The notes: generated by a model from the sequence alone, not told the origin. A stretch of DNA of 34,628 nt from Pseudomonadota bacterium (GCA_021783855.1 JAJXTL010000014.1:1-34628), one strand, 5' to 3'; positions 23,558 to 34,053 are shown, counted from the first letter of the stretch. Made by a program: numbers and translations.

Positions 23558-23689
23558 CAGATGTAGCGCCGCACTGTGCCGCTCCGAACTTTGCATAAAC
23601 TTTTGCGCGGTTCTGACAATTGCAGTGCCGTTTTCTTGCGCGCAGTTCGAAGTTCAATGCGCGGGATTAGTTTGGCTTTTGCCTGACGC

Positions 23690-25774
23690 TCACCCGAGCT
23701 GCAACCCCAGGCCACTGGCACGCTGAGATTGCTGCTCAATTGCCTGTTGCAGCAATCCCGTCTGTCCTTCAATCAGCGTGAAATTCTCCCGTGCGCGGGT
23801 GATGCCGGTGTAAACCAGTTCCCGGGTCAATACTTTGGCGCCGCCCTGAGGCAGTACCAGTGCGGTATGCAGGAACTCGGAACCCTGGCTCTTGTGCACG
23901 GTCATGGCAAATGCGGTTTCCACATGGGCCAACCGGCTCACGCCGACCGAGCGCAAGCGGTCGCCATCCAGAAAGTAGACGCGCAGTGCGGAGTAAGCCT
24001 TCGTGCCTGGCAGCGTCACGCCCACATCACCATTAAAAACGCCCAGTTCCGGATCGTTGCGGGTGACCATGACGGGGCGGCCGGCAAACCACTCACCCGC
24101 AGGCTTTAAAAGGCCCGCCGCCGCCAGTGCCTGCTGGACGGCTGCATTTAAACTTTCAGTGCCCCAGTCTCCCTCGTGGACAGCACACAGGATGCGAAAC
24201 CGCTCAAACGCCAGCAACACGCTTTTTACCCAGCTTTCATGATGATCTGCATGGGTCATGGCGTCACGGGGCGGCGATCTGACCAGGCGCAAATAGTCGG
24301 CGTAACAGGCAGTGGCTCCCGGTCTGCCATGGACTGCCAGATCCGGCACCGTGCCCGCAGTCGGGTGGGGTGTTGTCTGCAAGACGCCTGTCGTATCGCG
24401 GGCGATCAGTTGCCGGGCCAGTTCGGCATTGCCATTATTGACCGCCCAGGCCAGCTGACCGATGAGTCCCCCAAAGCGGCGACTCTTGCGCAGCATCACC
24501 GTCTGTTGGGCCAACGGCGTGCTTTTTACATCGCCTGTTACATCGCCTGCCAGAAATTCGCGGGGCAGGGTAATTCCTGCAACGGCCTTTGCATAGCGTG
24601 CAGTTTCCGGGTCGTAATGACCATGCAATGCGTCGCGGCAAAGGTCGCCAAGCACGGCACCCGCTTCCACCGAGGCCAGCTGATCCTTGTCGCCCAGCAA
24701 AATAATCCGGGCCCCTGCCGGCATGGCTTGCAGCAGGGCCGCCATCATTTCAAGATGAATCATGGAGGCCTCGTCCACGATGAGGATGTCGACATCCAGC
24801 AGATGGCTGGCATTGAAGCGCATCTGTCGTGTGTCGGGCCGTGCGCCCAGCAGTGAGTGCAAAGTCCTGGCGGCGCCCATGCGCCTGGTAAACGTCTCCA
24901 GATCGAGCTCGTTGCCCAGACGACGGCTCAATTCCTGCAAGGAAACATCTATCGATTGACGCAGCCTTGCCGCTGCCTTGCCGGTGGGCGCTGCCAGCGC
25001 TACGCGCAGGCGCTCGGGTTCTGCATGGGTGGCAAAAAGCAAAGCCAGTAAACGGGCGGCGGTGTAGGTCTTGCCGGTGCCTGGGCCTCCGGTGATGACG
25101 GTGAGACTGGCGCGTAGGGCTATCGCACAAGCCAGTTTTTGCCAGTTGACTTCATTACCCGTCGGATCGAACAGACGATCCAGCCATCGCCTGACCGGCA
25201 CCTCATCCACGGAGTAGGCAGCCGTTGTGCGTTGCAGGACGTCACAGGAAACCTGGCGTTCGTGCAGCCAGTAGCGGCGCAAATACAGCAGCGGTTCATC
25301 GGTGGTGCCGCCAAGCACCAGAGGTTGGCCGCGATCGGTATCTTCATGGGAACTGGAAGGGTTCAAGGCGATCGAGCGTACCAGCGGACTTGTCCTCAAG
25401 GCACTCAGCCAGTCTGGCAAATTGCCGGGCAGCGTCAGCCACAGTGCGGTTAGCTCCTTCTGTGCGGCCTGCGGCCATGCCAGAATCTCATCCGGTTGCG
25501 CGACCAGACGCCGCAGAGGCAGGCAAGTGTGCCCGCGCCCCTCCATCTGGGCCAATACTGCCGTGCTCACCAGCAGGGCGGGTGTTGCGGATGAATCCAG
25601 TTCGCGCATGAAGGCTGCCAGGGCGCTGTCCAGGCGGCGAAGCCAGCCATTTTCGGCCCAGCCGTGCAGTATGGTCAGCGGGTCTGCCGGGAGAGCTGGC
25701 GTATTTTCAGGGATAATTTTCAGGGCAGATTCATTCATGGCGGCATCACTCGAATCCTGGGTGGAGGTGCTCAT
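23690..25774 (-). CDS. recD: Exodeoxyribonuclease V alpha subunit RecD
   Basis: This 694-residue 5'-3' helicase of the RecBCD enzyme is somewhat longer than E. coli RecD (608). An N-terminal RecB-contact region (about 30-190) precedes the SF1 core: Walker A VITGGPGTGKTYTA (about 225-238), ALAAPTGKAAARL (motif Ia), ILIVDEASM (motif II), IILLGDKDQLASVEAG (motif III) and, near the end, FAMTVHKSQGSEF and YTGITRARE (motifs V and VI). Its ATG overlaps the recB stop as ATGA, which also fixes the start. About 130 bp with no recognisable feature separate it from fur. Confidence 0.96.
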   Translation of the reverse strand: MSTSTQDSSDAAMNESALKIIPENTPALPADPLTILHGWAENGWLRRLDSALAAFMRELDSSATPALLVSTAVLAQMEGRGHTCLPLRRLVAQPDEILAWPQAAQKELTALWLTLPGNLPDWLSALRTSPLVRSIALNPSSSHEDTDRGQPLVLGGTTDEPLLYLRRYWLHERQVSCDVLQRTTAAYSVDEVPVRRWLDRLFDPTGNEVNWQKLACAIALRASLTVITGGPGTGKTYTAARLLALLFATHAEPERLRVALAAPTGKAAARLRQSIDVSLQELSRRLGNELDLETFTRRMGAARTLHSLLGARPDTRQMRFNASHLLDVDILIVDEASMIHLEMMAALLQAMPAGARIILLGDKDQLASVEAGAVLGDLCRDALHGHYDPETARYAKAVAGITLPREFLAGDVTGDVKSTPLAQQTVMLRKSRRFGGLIGQLAWAVNNGNAELARQLIARDTTGVLQTTPHPTAGTVPDLAVHGRPGATACYADYLRLVRSPPRDAMTHADHHESWVKSVLLAFERFRILCAVHEGDWGTESLNAAVQQALAAAGLLKPAGEWFAGRPVMVTRNDPELGVFNGDVGVTLPGTKAYSALRVYFLDGDRLRSVGVSRLAHVETAFAMTVHKSQGSEFLHTALVLPQGGAKVLTRELVYTGITRARENFTLIEGQTGLLQQAIEQQSQRASGLGLQLG

Positions 25775-28700
25775 GTCGGCAAGACCTCATTGTTCAGCAC
25801 GGCGTCGAGTGCATCCAGCAACGGGATGCAGGCCGGAACGAGGCAAACCCCGCTTTGCGGGCCGTTGATGCCGCGCAGGTAAAGGTAGACTGCGCCACCC
25901 AGCTGTTTTTCCGGATGGTAGCTGTCGCCCAGTCTGGCTTTCAGCAGCCGGTGCAAGGCCAGCATGTAGAGGGCAGCCTGTACGTCATAGCGGTGCGAGG
26001 CCATGGAGCGGGTAAGGGCGTTGCTGTCGTATGCGGCATCCTCATCACCCAGATGATTCGATTTGTAGTCCAGCACCCAGTACTTGCCCCGGTTCTCGAA
26101 CACCAGATCGGCAAACCCCAGCAGCATGCCGTGCAGCTGCCGCTCGGCAAGATACGGACGGTCGGCGCCCGGCAACAGGTGCTTGCGACACAGGGCATCT
26201 ATTTCTTTGGCCTCAACCCGTTGCGTCGGCAACCAGAATTCCATTTCGGGCAGCACAGTGAGCAGATCGGCGAGTGCCGCATCTGGCCCGGGCAGGCTGG
26301 TTTGCACGACAGAGCTCAGCCAGGATACGACATCTTCTGCATGCGCGCCATGTCCGGCGCGCTCACAGCGGCGTCGCAGCCGCGCGGCCATCTGGTCGTT
26401 CCCGGGCAAGGAAAAGCCTTCAGTCGCCAGCCACTCCAGTTGCTCGTGAAGAAAGTTGCCGGCGTCCATCCCTCGTGCAAACTTGTGCCATGCTGCCGGA
26501 CTGCTCAGGGGCTGCTCGTGCAGCGGCGCATCATTTTCCGACCGGCTGCTTTCGTCATCGGCAGCTCTGAACGCCGTAAGAGGCGACAGATCGGAAGTTG
26601 CGGGGGACAGATCTCTGACCAGTCTGGAAAAGCTCCCTATTGTCCAGTTGCGCTCGAAGGATGCATGGTAGTCGGGCCTGTCCTGCAAGGCGGTATCCGG
26701 CAGTGCCCGTGTCAGGGTGGTGCAGGGTATGTGTTGTTCTGCCGGTTGCAGCACAATATCGGCACATGTGCCGGCAAACTGCTGCAATGCAGCGTCAGTC
26801 TGCCCTGTGCCCCCGATCAGATAGCCAGCGGCGCTTTTGCGGGTTTGTTCAGCGCTGCCGACTTTGACAGCGGCAAATCCTACCCACAAGGCATGTCGTG
26901 CGCGAGTCAGCGCTACATACAGCAGCCTTAAATCTTCCCTGAGCCGGTCTTTATCGGCCAGGGCCAGTTCGTCATCGGTGAACTGCAAGCGCAGTTCGCG
27001 GCGCCCCTCTTCATCGGCCAGCTTGACGAAGGGGGTGAACCTGCGGTCTTTTTCCCTGAAGCTGGTGACATAGGGCAGGCACACCAGCGGGTATTCGAGC
27101 CCCTTGCTCTTGTGTATGGTGACGACCTTGACCAGATCGGCATCGCTTTCCAGCCTGACCACCTGTTCATCACTCCGGGCACTGTTCTCGCTCATCTCGG
27201 TGAGCAGCCATCGGATCAGGGCATGCTCGCCGTCCAGGGTGCTGCTCGCTGTTTGCAGTAACTCAGCCAGATGCAGAAAATTGGTCAGTCTGCGTTCGCC
27301 ATCCGGGGCGACGAGCCAGCGGGGCGCAAGTTCGAGCCGATGCAAGGTCTGACGCAGCATCGCCAGCACCCCCTGTTGCTGCCAGACAGTACGCAGCTGG
27401 CGCAATTGTTCGCAGCGCGCATCGAAGGCTTCGTCGTCGCCTGCCAGTCGGCTCAACTCATCCAGGCTCAATCCCACGCTACGGGTGGCAAGCGCTGCAC
27501 GCACCAGTCGAACGTCTTGTGGCATGGCGACGGCCCGCAGCCAGTGCACCAGATCATGAGCTTCGACACTGTCGAACACCGATTCCTTGTCCGAGAGGTA
27601 AACCGAGGCCACCTGCCGACGCTCAAGTTCGCGGCGCACGGCCGCAGCTTCCTTGCCTGTGCGCACCAGGACTGCAATGTCGGCAGGTCGCAACGGCTTG
27701 AAAACCGGCTCATCCGCCTGTTGCATAAAGCCGGCTTGCGGGTCGTTGAGCCATGAGACGATTTGTTCGGCGCAGCGTGCAGCAAAGAGTTTTCGGGTGT
27801 CATCTGCGTTGCGCGCTTCGAGGTCGTACACCAGCGTCATGGGCGGCACTGCGCCCTGCGAGTTGACCAGCTGCTCAGGACGTCCCCTGGCGCGAACCTT
27901 CACAAACGGCAGGGGGTTGTCCTCATCCTTGCGGTACATGAACGCACCTTCGCCGGGACGGCTGTCGGCGTGAGTAAACCAGTGGTTGACCACACCGACC
28001 AGCGCCAGCGTTGAGCGAAAATTGGTCTCCAGCACGTAGTGGCGGCCTGCGGTGGCGCGGCGTGCCTGCATATAGCTGTAAATGTCGGCGCCGCGAAAGC
28101 CATAAATCGACTGCTTGGGGTCGCCGATCAGCAGCAAGGCGCTGTGCCGGTCGCAGCTGCGGGTTTTGTAAATTTGATCGAATATCTGGTACTGTAGCGG
28201 TGAGGTGTCCTGGAATTCGTCGATCAGAATGACCGGGTACTGTGCCAGAATGCGCTCACGCAGCTGCGCGCCGTTCCCGCCTTGCAAGGCGCTGTTGAGC
28301 CGGTGCAGCATGTCCGAGAAACCGAAGCTGCCGGTCTGCCGTTTGAGTTGCAGCAGTCGCAGCGCTACTTTGGCAGTCGCGTGCAACCGCACGGCCACGC
28401 CGATCTCGGGTAATTGGTCGATCGCTTTTCTGAGTGCGGCAAACTGTGTAAATTCGGGAGGCAGTACAATCGAGGCGGCATCTGCTTTTCGGGCCTCCAT
28501 CAAGCCCTCGGGGGTCAATCGATCCCAACCGGTTTTCAGGTCTGGTTTTTCATCTGCTGTCTGACCATGGGCCCAATCCTTGAGTGTGGTCAGCCAGGCA
28601 GTGTAGTACCTGGGGGCGAGTTTCCGGCCATCCCAGCCGCTGTTCCCGGTGGCGGTTTGACCGTCCAGCCAGTCCTGCATGGAACGTGCGCGGCTGGCCC

Positions 28701-29454
28701 AGCCTGCCCTGAGTCGGTCGAGTGCCGAGGCGCGTTGCGCTGTGGCCCGGGTCAGAACTTCCGCCAGCGTCCCATTCCCCGCCGACGGCGGGATGTCCTG
28801 ATCGATCAGTTCGCGCATGTCGGCGATCAGCTTATCCACACCACTCCAGATGCTCAGCACCTGTGACAGAAGTTCAGGGGGCAGGGGATAGCACGCCTGA
28901 CGCCAGTAATCCTGAGCCGCTTCGATGTGCATGGCTTCCTCGTCGGCGACCAGTTCTTCGTCAAAGAGACTGCCGCTGTCAAACGCATGTTCCCTTAACA
29001 TGCGCTGACACCATGCATCTATCGTATGCACCGACGCATCGTCCATGCTCTCTGCCGCCGTTGCCAGGGCCCAGGCTGCACGGTTGCGCTCGGGACCCGC
29101 TTCGTAGGCGTTCATCAGGGTCGCCAGAAACTCATCGTCGGCATCGACTTCGCCTCTGAAGCATTGCGCTGCGTTGAGCAGTCGCTCACGAATACGATCC
29201 GACAATTCGCGCGTGGCAGCCCGGGTGAAGGTCATCACCAGAATCTCCGAAGGACGCAACGGACGCTCAAAACCATGAACTTCGCCATGCCCCAGCACCA
29301 AACGCAAGTACAGGGCAGCGATGGTCCAGGTTTTGCCGGTGCCTGCACTCGCCTCGATGAGCCTGCTGCCCCAAAGATCTAAGGAGTCAGCATGCAGTAT
29401 CTGGCTTGTGGAGGGCGCTATGGTCATGGAAGCGTGTTCCTTGCTGGTTTTCAT
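25771..29454 (-). CDS. recB: Exodeoxyribonuclease V beta subunit RecB
   Basis: This 1227-residue protein is the 3'-5' SF1 helicase and the nuclease of RecBCD. I set the start at ATG 29454, which overlaps the recC TGA as ATGA, rather than the frame to 29514. Walker A IEASAGTGKTWTIAALYLR begins near residue 33, ILVMTFTRAATRELSDRIRE follows, Walker B is VILIDEFQDTSPLQ (about 405-418), and helicase motifs VTIHKSKGLEYPLV and LLYVALTRARHALWVG lie in the second half. The C-terminal nuclease domain shows LLGFADLVFENRGKYWVLDY plus KSN (about 1108-1130), the D...D-Y-K metal-binding triad, so the nuclease appears intact. Confidence 0.97.
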   Translation of the reverse strand: MKTSKEHASMTIAPSTSQILHADSLDLWGSRLIEASAGTGKTWTIAALYLRLVLGHGEVHGFERPLRPSEILVMTFTRAATRELSDRIRERLLNAAQCFRGEVDADDEFLATLMNAYEAGPERNRAAWALATAAESMDDASVHTIDAWCQRMLREHAFDSGSLFDEELVADEEAMHIEAAQDYWRQACYPLPPELLSQVLSIWSGVDKLIADMRELIDQDIPPSAGNGTLAEVLTRATAQRASALDRLRAGWASRARSMQDWLDGQTATGNSGWDGRKLAPRYYTAWLTTLKDWAHGQTADEKPDLKTGWDRLTPEGLMEARKADAASIVLPPEFTQFAALRKAIDQLPEIGVAVRLHATAKVALRLLQLKRQTGSFGFSDMLHRLNSALQGGNGAQLRERILAQYPVILIDEFQDTSPLQYQIFDQIYKTRSCDRHSALLLIGDPKQSIYGFRGADIYSYMQARRATAGRHYVLETNFRSTLALVGVVNHWFTHADSRPGEGAFMYRKDEDNPLPFVKVRARGRPEQLVNSQGAVPPMTLVYDLEARNADDTRKLFAARCAEQIVSWLNDPQAGFMQQADEPVFKPLRPADIAVLVRTGKEAAAVRRELERRQVASVYLSDKESVFDSVEAHDLVHWLRAVAMPQDVRLVRAALATRSVGLSLDELSRLAGDDEAFDARCEQLRQLRTVWQQQGVLAMLRQTLHRLELAPRWLVAPDGERRLTNFLHLAELLQTASSTLDGEHALIRWLLTEMSENSARSDEQVVRLESDADLVKVVTIHKSKGLEYPLVCLPYVTSFREKDRRFTPFVKLADEEGRRELRLQFTDDELALADKDRLREDLRLLYVALTRARHALWVGFAAVKVGSAEQTRKSAAGYLIGGTGQTDAALQQFAGTCADIVLQPAEQHIPCTTLTRALPDTALQDRPDYHASFERNWTIGSFSRLVRDLSPATSDLSPLTAFRAADDESSRSENDAPLHEQPLSSPAAWHKFARGMDAGNFLHEQLEWLATEGFSLPGNDQMAARLRRRCERAGHGAHAEDVVSWLSSVVQTSLPGPDAALADLLTVLPEMEFWLPTQRVEAKEIDALCRKHLLPGADRPYLAERQLHGMLLGFADLVFENRGKYWVLDYKSNHLGDEDAAYDSNALTRSMASHRYDVQAALYMLALHRLLKARLGDSYHPEKQLGGAVYLYLRGINGPQSGVCLVPACIPLLDALDAVLNNEVLPT

Positions 29455-32400
29455 GCGGCAATCCCGGTCTGCTCGCCGGCGTGAAAGGCGGCTGTCACAT
29501 GCTGCGCTACCCATTCCAGCAGAGGCTTGTAGACCTGTTGTGTCAGAGCCTCGAAGCGACCGTCGGCGGTGAGCGCCTCATAGTCCGGAAACATCCTCGC
29601 CATGCAGTACTCCTGCACGTCGCCCCGTTGCATGTGTCCACCTTCATATCGGGAGGCGGCATTTTTTTCGGCAAGCCTGGCCAGCGCCGTTCCGGGCGGT
29701 AAAGGCAGCGGCGAGTTCATTCCTTCGAGCCACAGTGTCAGCAGCATGCCGAGTGTTTTTTTGGACTCATCCTCGGGCATCGGCGAGATTTCAATAATCC
29801 CGTCCCGCCCGACCAGTACACCCCGGGCACTGACACCGGCGGCGGCGATGGCCAGGCTGCGTACCCAGGGGCCCAGCAGTTTGTCCGGGCGCGCAACGGG
29901 TTTTTTTCCATTCTCACATAGATTGCCGGGTTCGAGCTCCAGCCATGCGCAGAGAGATTCTTCGCTCCGCTCGGCCCGGGTATCTCCCCGGCGCAGGTGG
30001 TCTATCCAGTCTTCCAGAACCACGGCGCCCGCTTGCAGGCGCACCGGCTGCCGTTCTGCCGCATCGGGGAAGCGGGTCTGTACGTCATGCCAGGCTTTCA
30101 GCATGGTGGTCAGGACTCTTTGCAGGGCTTGCTGTTCGAGATCCCCGAATCCCTTGAGCGGCAACTCGCCGGCTTTGCGCAATTGCGTCAGGGAGCTCGT
30201 GACGCAGGCCGTCTCCATGTCTGTGGTAGCAGTGGCCAGCAAATCACGGATCAGTCCGTATTTCTGAAGCCCGTCGAGCGCAAAGCATTCCTCGTCGTCA
30301 TTCTCTTCGTCGTCATCTGCAAACGTCACCAGCAGGCGTTGCCGGAAAAACGCTTTGGCGGGATTGCGCAGAAAACGGATCAACTGATTGAGGGTCACCG
30401 GCAAGTCGGAGTTAACGTGAAACTCGCGTAGCGATTCGTTCGCATCCTCTCCCTGAGGGAGAGGATTGAGGTGAGGGAAACGGGCAAGGCGAGCTTCATC
30501 GTCTGTGGTGGTATCAACTCCATGCCCGTTAAACGCTGCCAGAGACTCGACGATTTTCAGATCACCCGGAGGTCGAGTCTGATCCGCCAATGGCGATTCG
30601 ACAGTCGGCAGCGGTTCATGGATGGTTCGCCACTCGCGGGCATAGGTGTACAGCGGGCCGTCCGCTTCAAAATAGCGCCGGCTGAAGGGTTGCAGGGGGT
30701 GTTGGGTGGTCCGGTCAGCGACGACCTTTTGACCCCAGCCTGAACTCAGGTAATCACGCAATTGCGACACCAGCACAGAGGGCGGTTGCTCGTTGTTGTC
30801 GCGCACGCTGTGACCGCACCAGCTCACATAAAAAATCTTTCGTGCGGACAGCAGGGCTTCGAGCATCAGCTGGCGGTCATCGTCGCGACGTGAGCGGTCA
30901 CCGGGCCGACTTGTCCCCGGCAGACCCATCAGGTCAAAGTCGCTGCGCATGCTCTGCCTTGGGTAGTCGCCATCGTTCATGCCCAGCAGGCAAACCACTT
31001 CAAACGGAATGGCGCGCATCGGCATCAGTGTGCAGAACGTGACGCCGCCGGCCCTGAAACGCTGGTTCAGGCCGGGGGTTTCTATCGCCTCCAGCCAGGC
31101 AGTGCGGGCCACCATCAAAGGCACTTTTTCGCAAAAACCCGCCTGTTCGCAGGCCCTGTGCCATGCGACGAGCCCGTCTTCCAGCGCGCTCACGGCCTGC
31201 CTGTCCGCTAGTGATTCGGCCTTCACCATATCTGACAACAAGGTGCGGCCCCGTTCGACCCAGGTTTCCGGCGCAGCAGGTGTGCCCGCCAGTGTCCACC
31301 AATTCACCAGCGTTTGCAACAAATGCGCGAGCGAACCTGCCAGTTCCGCCTCCAGCCCGCCCACCTCGGGATACGGTTCAATGTCATTAAAAGCCGCCAG
31401 AGGGTCATCGATCCTCGCCGCGCCGCTGGCATATCCCAGCAGCATTCTGTGCAGACCAAACCAGGCGCTGTTTTGCTCGCCGCAGGCCGCAAGTCCCAGA
31501 TCGGTGCGGTGCGCCTCATTGAGGCCCCAGCGGATTCCGGCGCCCGCCATCCAGCGGGTGAGTTTAGGCAATGACTCCTGCTCGATTCCGAATCGGGCGG
31601 CTATTGCGGGCAGCTCCAGCAGGTCCACCAGTTCGCTCATACGGCAGCGCTGTTGCGGCAAACCAAGCAGCCAGTCTATGGCGCCGATCAGCGGGCTGCT
31701 CGTTTTGGCGCTCATGTCGGCAATATCGAATGGAATGTACCGGGCATCCTGTTGCCTGTACTGGCCGAATACCGCGCGGATGAAAGGCGCCATCTGCTCG
31801 ATGTCGGGCACCATCACAATCACATCGCGCGGGTTCAGTGAGCCGTTTGATAGCGCCAGCAGCAGTTGGTCGTGCAGGATTTCAAGTTCGCGTATCTTGC
31901 TGTGTGCGCTGTGAAAAACGATGGAGCAGTCGTCGTCTGCAATCGGGATTTCGTCGTGTTCCTGCAGGGGCGTCAAATCGCGGATGCGGTTCTGCACCTG
32001 CTTGAGCAGGGGAGTCCGGGCATCTTCTTCCGTCTCGTCAAACAGGTCGACACGAGCCTGATCGAACTGGCGGCGACTCTGCTCTGCATCGTCAAAGACG
32101 TCGAGTTGACGAATGAAGTCGCGACCCTGACGCCCCCAGGCCGCCAGCAGCGGGTGGGCATGGGCGTGCATCTCCTCCAGGGGCAGGAATGAAAGATCCC
32201 GTCCCTCGCGAAAAGGCTGCCGGCGGCGCTGTGATTGCAACAATTCACGGCCATCCATGATGTCGCCCCAGTAGAAACGGCAGGGGTTCGGAATGGCCAG
32301 GATGATCTGGCTGTAAGGTGCCAGCGCCGCCAGAGCCTGCAACGTGGCCCAGGGTATCTGGCTCATGCCGAACACGATCACCCGTTGTGCGACCCTGCCG

Positions 32401-33065
32401 GCCAAAGGCTCGCCTGAGTCAAGTCTTGCCAGAACGCGCTGATGCAGGCTGGGTCTGATGCACAGCTTTTGTTGTTCGTCCAGCGTTTGCAGTACAGCAC
32501 GCCACAATTGCGGCTGCCAGCGCTGCTCGGCCGGCAAATCGGTTATCGAGCCGTTATTCATGACCAGATGATTTTTTCCCTGCGCCCAGGCATCGAGCCA
32601 GTCGGCGCGATAGTTCTGGTACTGGTCGAAGAGGTCGGCCAGTCTGGAGGCCAGTTGCAGCATTCGATCCGGTTCGTCAACCTTTAAAAATCCGGCGACC
32701 GGCGCAAAATCCGGCCTGGAAATCAAGGCCGGCAGCAGCTGCATCAGGCGCCAGATCATGGGCACCTTGTCCAAAGGGGATTCGCCCGGAACCGCTTCGC
32801 GGCCCAGTATCTGGCGGTAAGTGCGCCACAAAAAACGCGACGGCAACTCGGCCCGGGTAGCGGCGCAGACGCCACCCGTGCGGGCCAGTTCCATCTTGAT
32901 CCATTCCGCCATGCCGTTGCTCTGAACCAGAATGATCTCTTCTTCGAGGGGGGGCAGGGGGTGGCGTTGTATCCAGCCGATCGCAACCTGTGCCAAATCC
33001 TCGGCACGATTGCCGTGAAAAGCAATAAAGCCAGGTTGCAGGACTTTGGGGGATGCGGGGTACAT
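29451..33065 (-). CDS. recC: Exodeoxyribonuclease V gamma subunit RecC
   Basis: This 1204-residue protein is the Chi-recognition and scaffold subunit of RecBCD; E. coli RecC has 1122. The N-terminus (FIAFHGNRAEDLAQVAIGWI, EEEIILVQSNGMAEWIKMEL) and the middle (PFEVVCLLGMNDGDYPRQ, DDDRQLMLEALLSARKIFYV) are typical. CAGGAGT precedes ATG 33065. Residues about 863-883 (FPHLNPLPQGEDANESLREF) are encoded by an interspersed palindromic repeat that keeps the frame open, just before the C-terminal domain (TLNQLIRFLRNPAKAFFRQR). The insert probably loops out, so activity may be kept. First gene of recC-recB-recD. Confidence 0.96.
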   Translation of the reverse strand: MYPASPKVLQPGFIAFHGNRAEDLAQVAIGWIQRHPLPPLEEEIILVQSNGMAEWIKMELARTGGVCAATRAELPSRFLWRTYRQILGREAVPGESPLDKVPMIWRLMQLLPALISRPDFAPVAGFLKVDEPDRMLQLASRLADLFDQYQNYRADWLDAWAQGKNHLVMNNGSITDLPAEQRWQPQLWRAVLQTLDEQQKLCIRPSLHQRVLARLDSGEPLAGRVAQRVIVFGMSQIPWATLQALAALAPYSQIILAIPNPCRFYWGDIMDGRELLQSQRRRQPFREGRDLSFLPLEEMHAHAHPLLAAWGRQGRDFIRQLDVFDDAEQSRRQFDQARVDLFDETEEDARTPLLKQVQNRIRDLTPLQEHDEIPIADDDCSIVFHSAHSKIRELEILHDQLLLALSNGSLNPRDVIVMVPDIEQMAPFIRAVFGQYRQQDARYIPFDIADMSAKTSSPLIGAIDWLLGLPQQRCRMSELVDLLELPAIAARFGIEQESLPKLTRWMAGAGIRWGLNEAHRTDLGLAACGEQNSAWFGLHRMLLGYASGAARIDDPLAAFNDIEPYPEVGGLEAELAGSLAHLLQTLVNWWTLAGTPAAPETWVERGRTLLSDMVKAESLADRQAVSALEDGLVAWHRACEQAGFCEKVPLMVARTAWLEAIETPGLNQRFRAGGVTFCTLMPMRAIPFEVVCLLGMNDGDYPRQSMRSDFDLMGLPGTSRPGDRSRRDDDRQLMLEALLSARKIFYVSWCGHSVRDNNEQPPSVLVSQLRDYLSSGWGQKVVADRTTQHPLQPFSRRYFEADGPLYTYAREWRTIHEPLPTVESPLADQTRPPGDLKIVESLAAFNGHGVDTTTDDEARLARFPHLNPLPQGEDANESLREFHVNSDLPVTLNQLIRFLRNPAKAFFRQRLLVTFADDDEENDDEECFALDGLQKYGLIRDLLATATTDMETACVTSSLTQLRKAGELPLKGFGDLEQQALQRVLTTMLKAWHDVQTRFPDAAERQPVRLQAGAVVLEDWIDHLRRGDTRAERSEESLCAWLELEPGNLCENGKKPVARPDKLLGPWVRSLAIAAAGVSARGVLVGRDGIIEISPMPEDESKKTLGMLLTLWLEGMNSPLPLPPGTALARLAEKNAASRYEGGHMQRGDVQEYCMARMFPDYEALTADGRFEALTQQVYKPLLEWVAQHVTAAFHAGEQTGIAA
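30417..30478. repeat. Interspersed palindromic repeat, copy B, inserted in frame in recC
   Basis: GTGAAACTCGCG...TTCGTTCGC leads into a perfect hairpin CCTCTCCC-TGA-GGGAGAGG and then ATTGAGGTGAGGGA. Both arms recur upstream of fliD at 13830-13951, where the hairpin centre is interrupted. In recC it adds about 21 codons without a stop or frameshift. Confidence 0.85.
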
Positions 33066-33200
33066 TCGTCACTCCTGGTGCGTATTTTTATTTAAGGTGT
33101 TGCGCTTTCCGGTTCGCTGGCGGCAGCATACATTTTGGCAGGATTTAAAGCTATCAATCCGGATCGTCCATTCCATTGCGTTAAGTGATTTTTGCGACTG

Positions 33201-33206
33201 TATAAT
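33201..33206 (+). promoter_or_regulatory. Possible -10 box of the cysQ promoter
   Basis: A perfect TATAAT followed by GCAC lies 31 bp before the cysQ start in the divergent cysQ/recC spacer. The -35 is weak: TTGCGT is 19 bp upstream, too far for a good match. Confidence 0.5.
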
Positions 33207-33236
33207 GCACCACTTGCCACTTACCACTCACTACCC

Positions 33237-34040
33237 ATGTTTGAAAACCTGCTTCCTGAAATCGTCGCAATTGCCGGCCGTGCAGGGCATGCCATCATGG
33301 AAATCTATGCCGATCCGGGCATAGCGGTGACGGCCAAGGCAGATGATTCACCATTGACTCAGGCAGATCTGGCCTCGGACCGGGTAATCGGCGCAGGGCT
33401 GACCGAATTGTCACCGGGCTGGCCCGTGTTATCCGAAGAGTCCGCTCAGATCGCCTATCGCGAGCGCCGTAACTGGCAGAGGTTCTGGCTGGTTGATCCT
33501 CTGGATGGGACTAAAGAGTTTATCAAACGTAACGGTGAATTTACCGTCAATATTGCACTCATCGAAAACGGCGAGCCGGTGCTTGGGGTCGTGTACGCGC
33601 CCGCGCTTGACGTATGTTACTTTGCTGCGCGCGGTGTGGGTGCGTTTGTGAAACGCGGCAATCGCGAGGCTGAAGCTATCGGCGTCAGGACGCATGCGCC
33701 GGGCGTGCCGGTAAAGGTGGTTGCCAGCCGTTCGCACAGCGATGCCAGAACGGATGCGCTCCTCAAGCAGCTTGGGCGTTATCAGTGCATCAGCATGGGC
33801 AGTTCGCTCAAATTTTGTCTGGTCGCCGAGGGTGCTGCGCACCTGTACCCGCGTCTGGGCCCGACCATGGAATGGGATACCGCAGCAGCACATGCAGTCG
33901 TGAAGTACGCGGGCGGCAGAGTCTGTGATTTTAAGGGAAAAGAGCTGCAATACAACAAAATCGATTTACATAACCCTGAGTTTTTTGTATTGTCTGCAAC
34001 GGATACTGATTTGCCCGTACAAATCGGTGTCGAGCAGTGA
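33237..34040 (+). CDS. cysQ: 3'(2'),5'-bisphosphate nucleotidase CysQ
   Basis: This 267-residue enzyme of the inositol-monophosphatase superfamily hydrolyses PAP, the by-product of PAPS reduction, to AMP. Metal-binding motifs are visible: SEES (about 66-69), [20 protein letters not shown] (about 84-103) and [12 protein letters not shown] (about 211-222). I use ATG 33237 ([17 protein letters not shown]), where family similarity begins; the frame extends 15 codons further upstream, across the -10 box. No clear Shine-Dalgarno is seen. It directly precedes cysC, which fits a sulfate-activation pair. Confidence 0.95.
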   Translation: MFENLLPEIVAIAGRAGHAIMEIYADPGIAVTAKADDSPLTQADLASDRVIGAGLTELSPGWPVLSEESAQIAYRERRNWQRFWLVDPLDGTKEFIKRNGEFTVNIALIENGEPVLGVVYAPALDVCYFAARGVGAFVKRGNREAEAIGVRTHAPGVPVKVVASRSHSDARTDALLKQLGRYQCISMGSSLKFCLVAEGAAHLYPRLGPTMEWDTAAAHAVVKYAGGRVCDFKGKELQYNKIDLHNPEFFVLSATDTDLPVQIGVEQ

Positions 34041-34053
34041 CATGGGACAAATA

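Noticed and set aside
25855..26931. 358-codon + strand frame opposite recB
   Set aside because: It is a shadow of the GC-rich recB gene, with no ribosome site or recognisable motif.
30979..31914. 311-codon + strand frame opposite recC
   Set aside because: Ser/Ala/Pro-rich shadow frame with no domain; recC on the other strand is certain.
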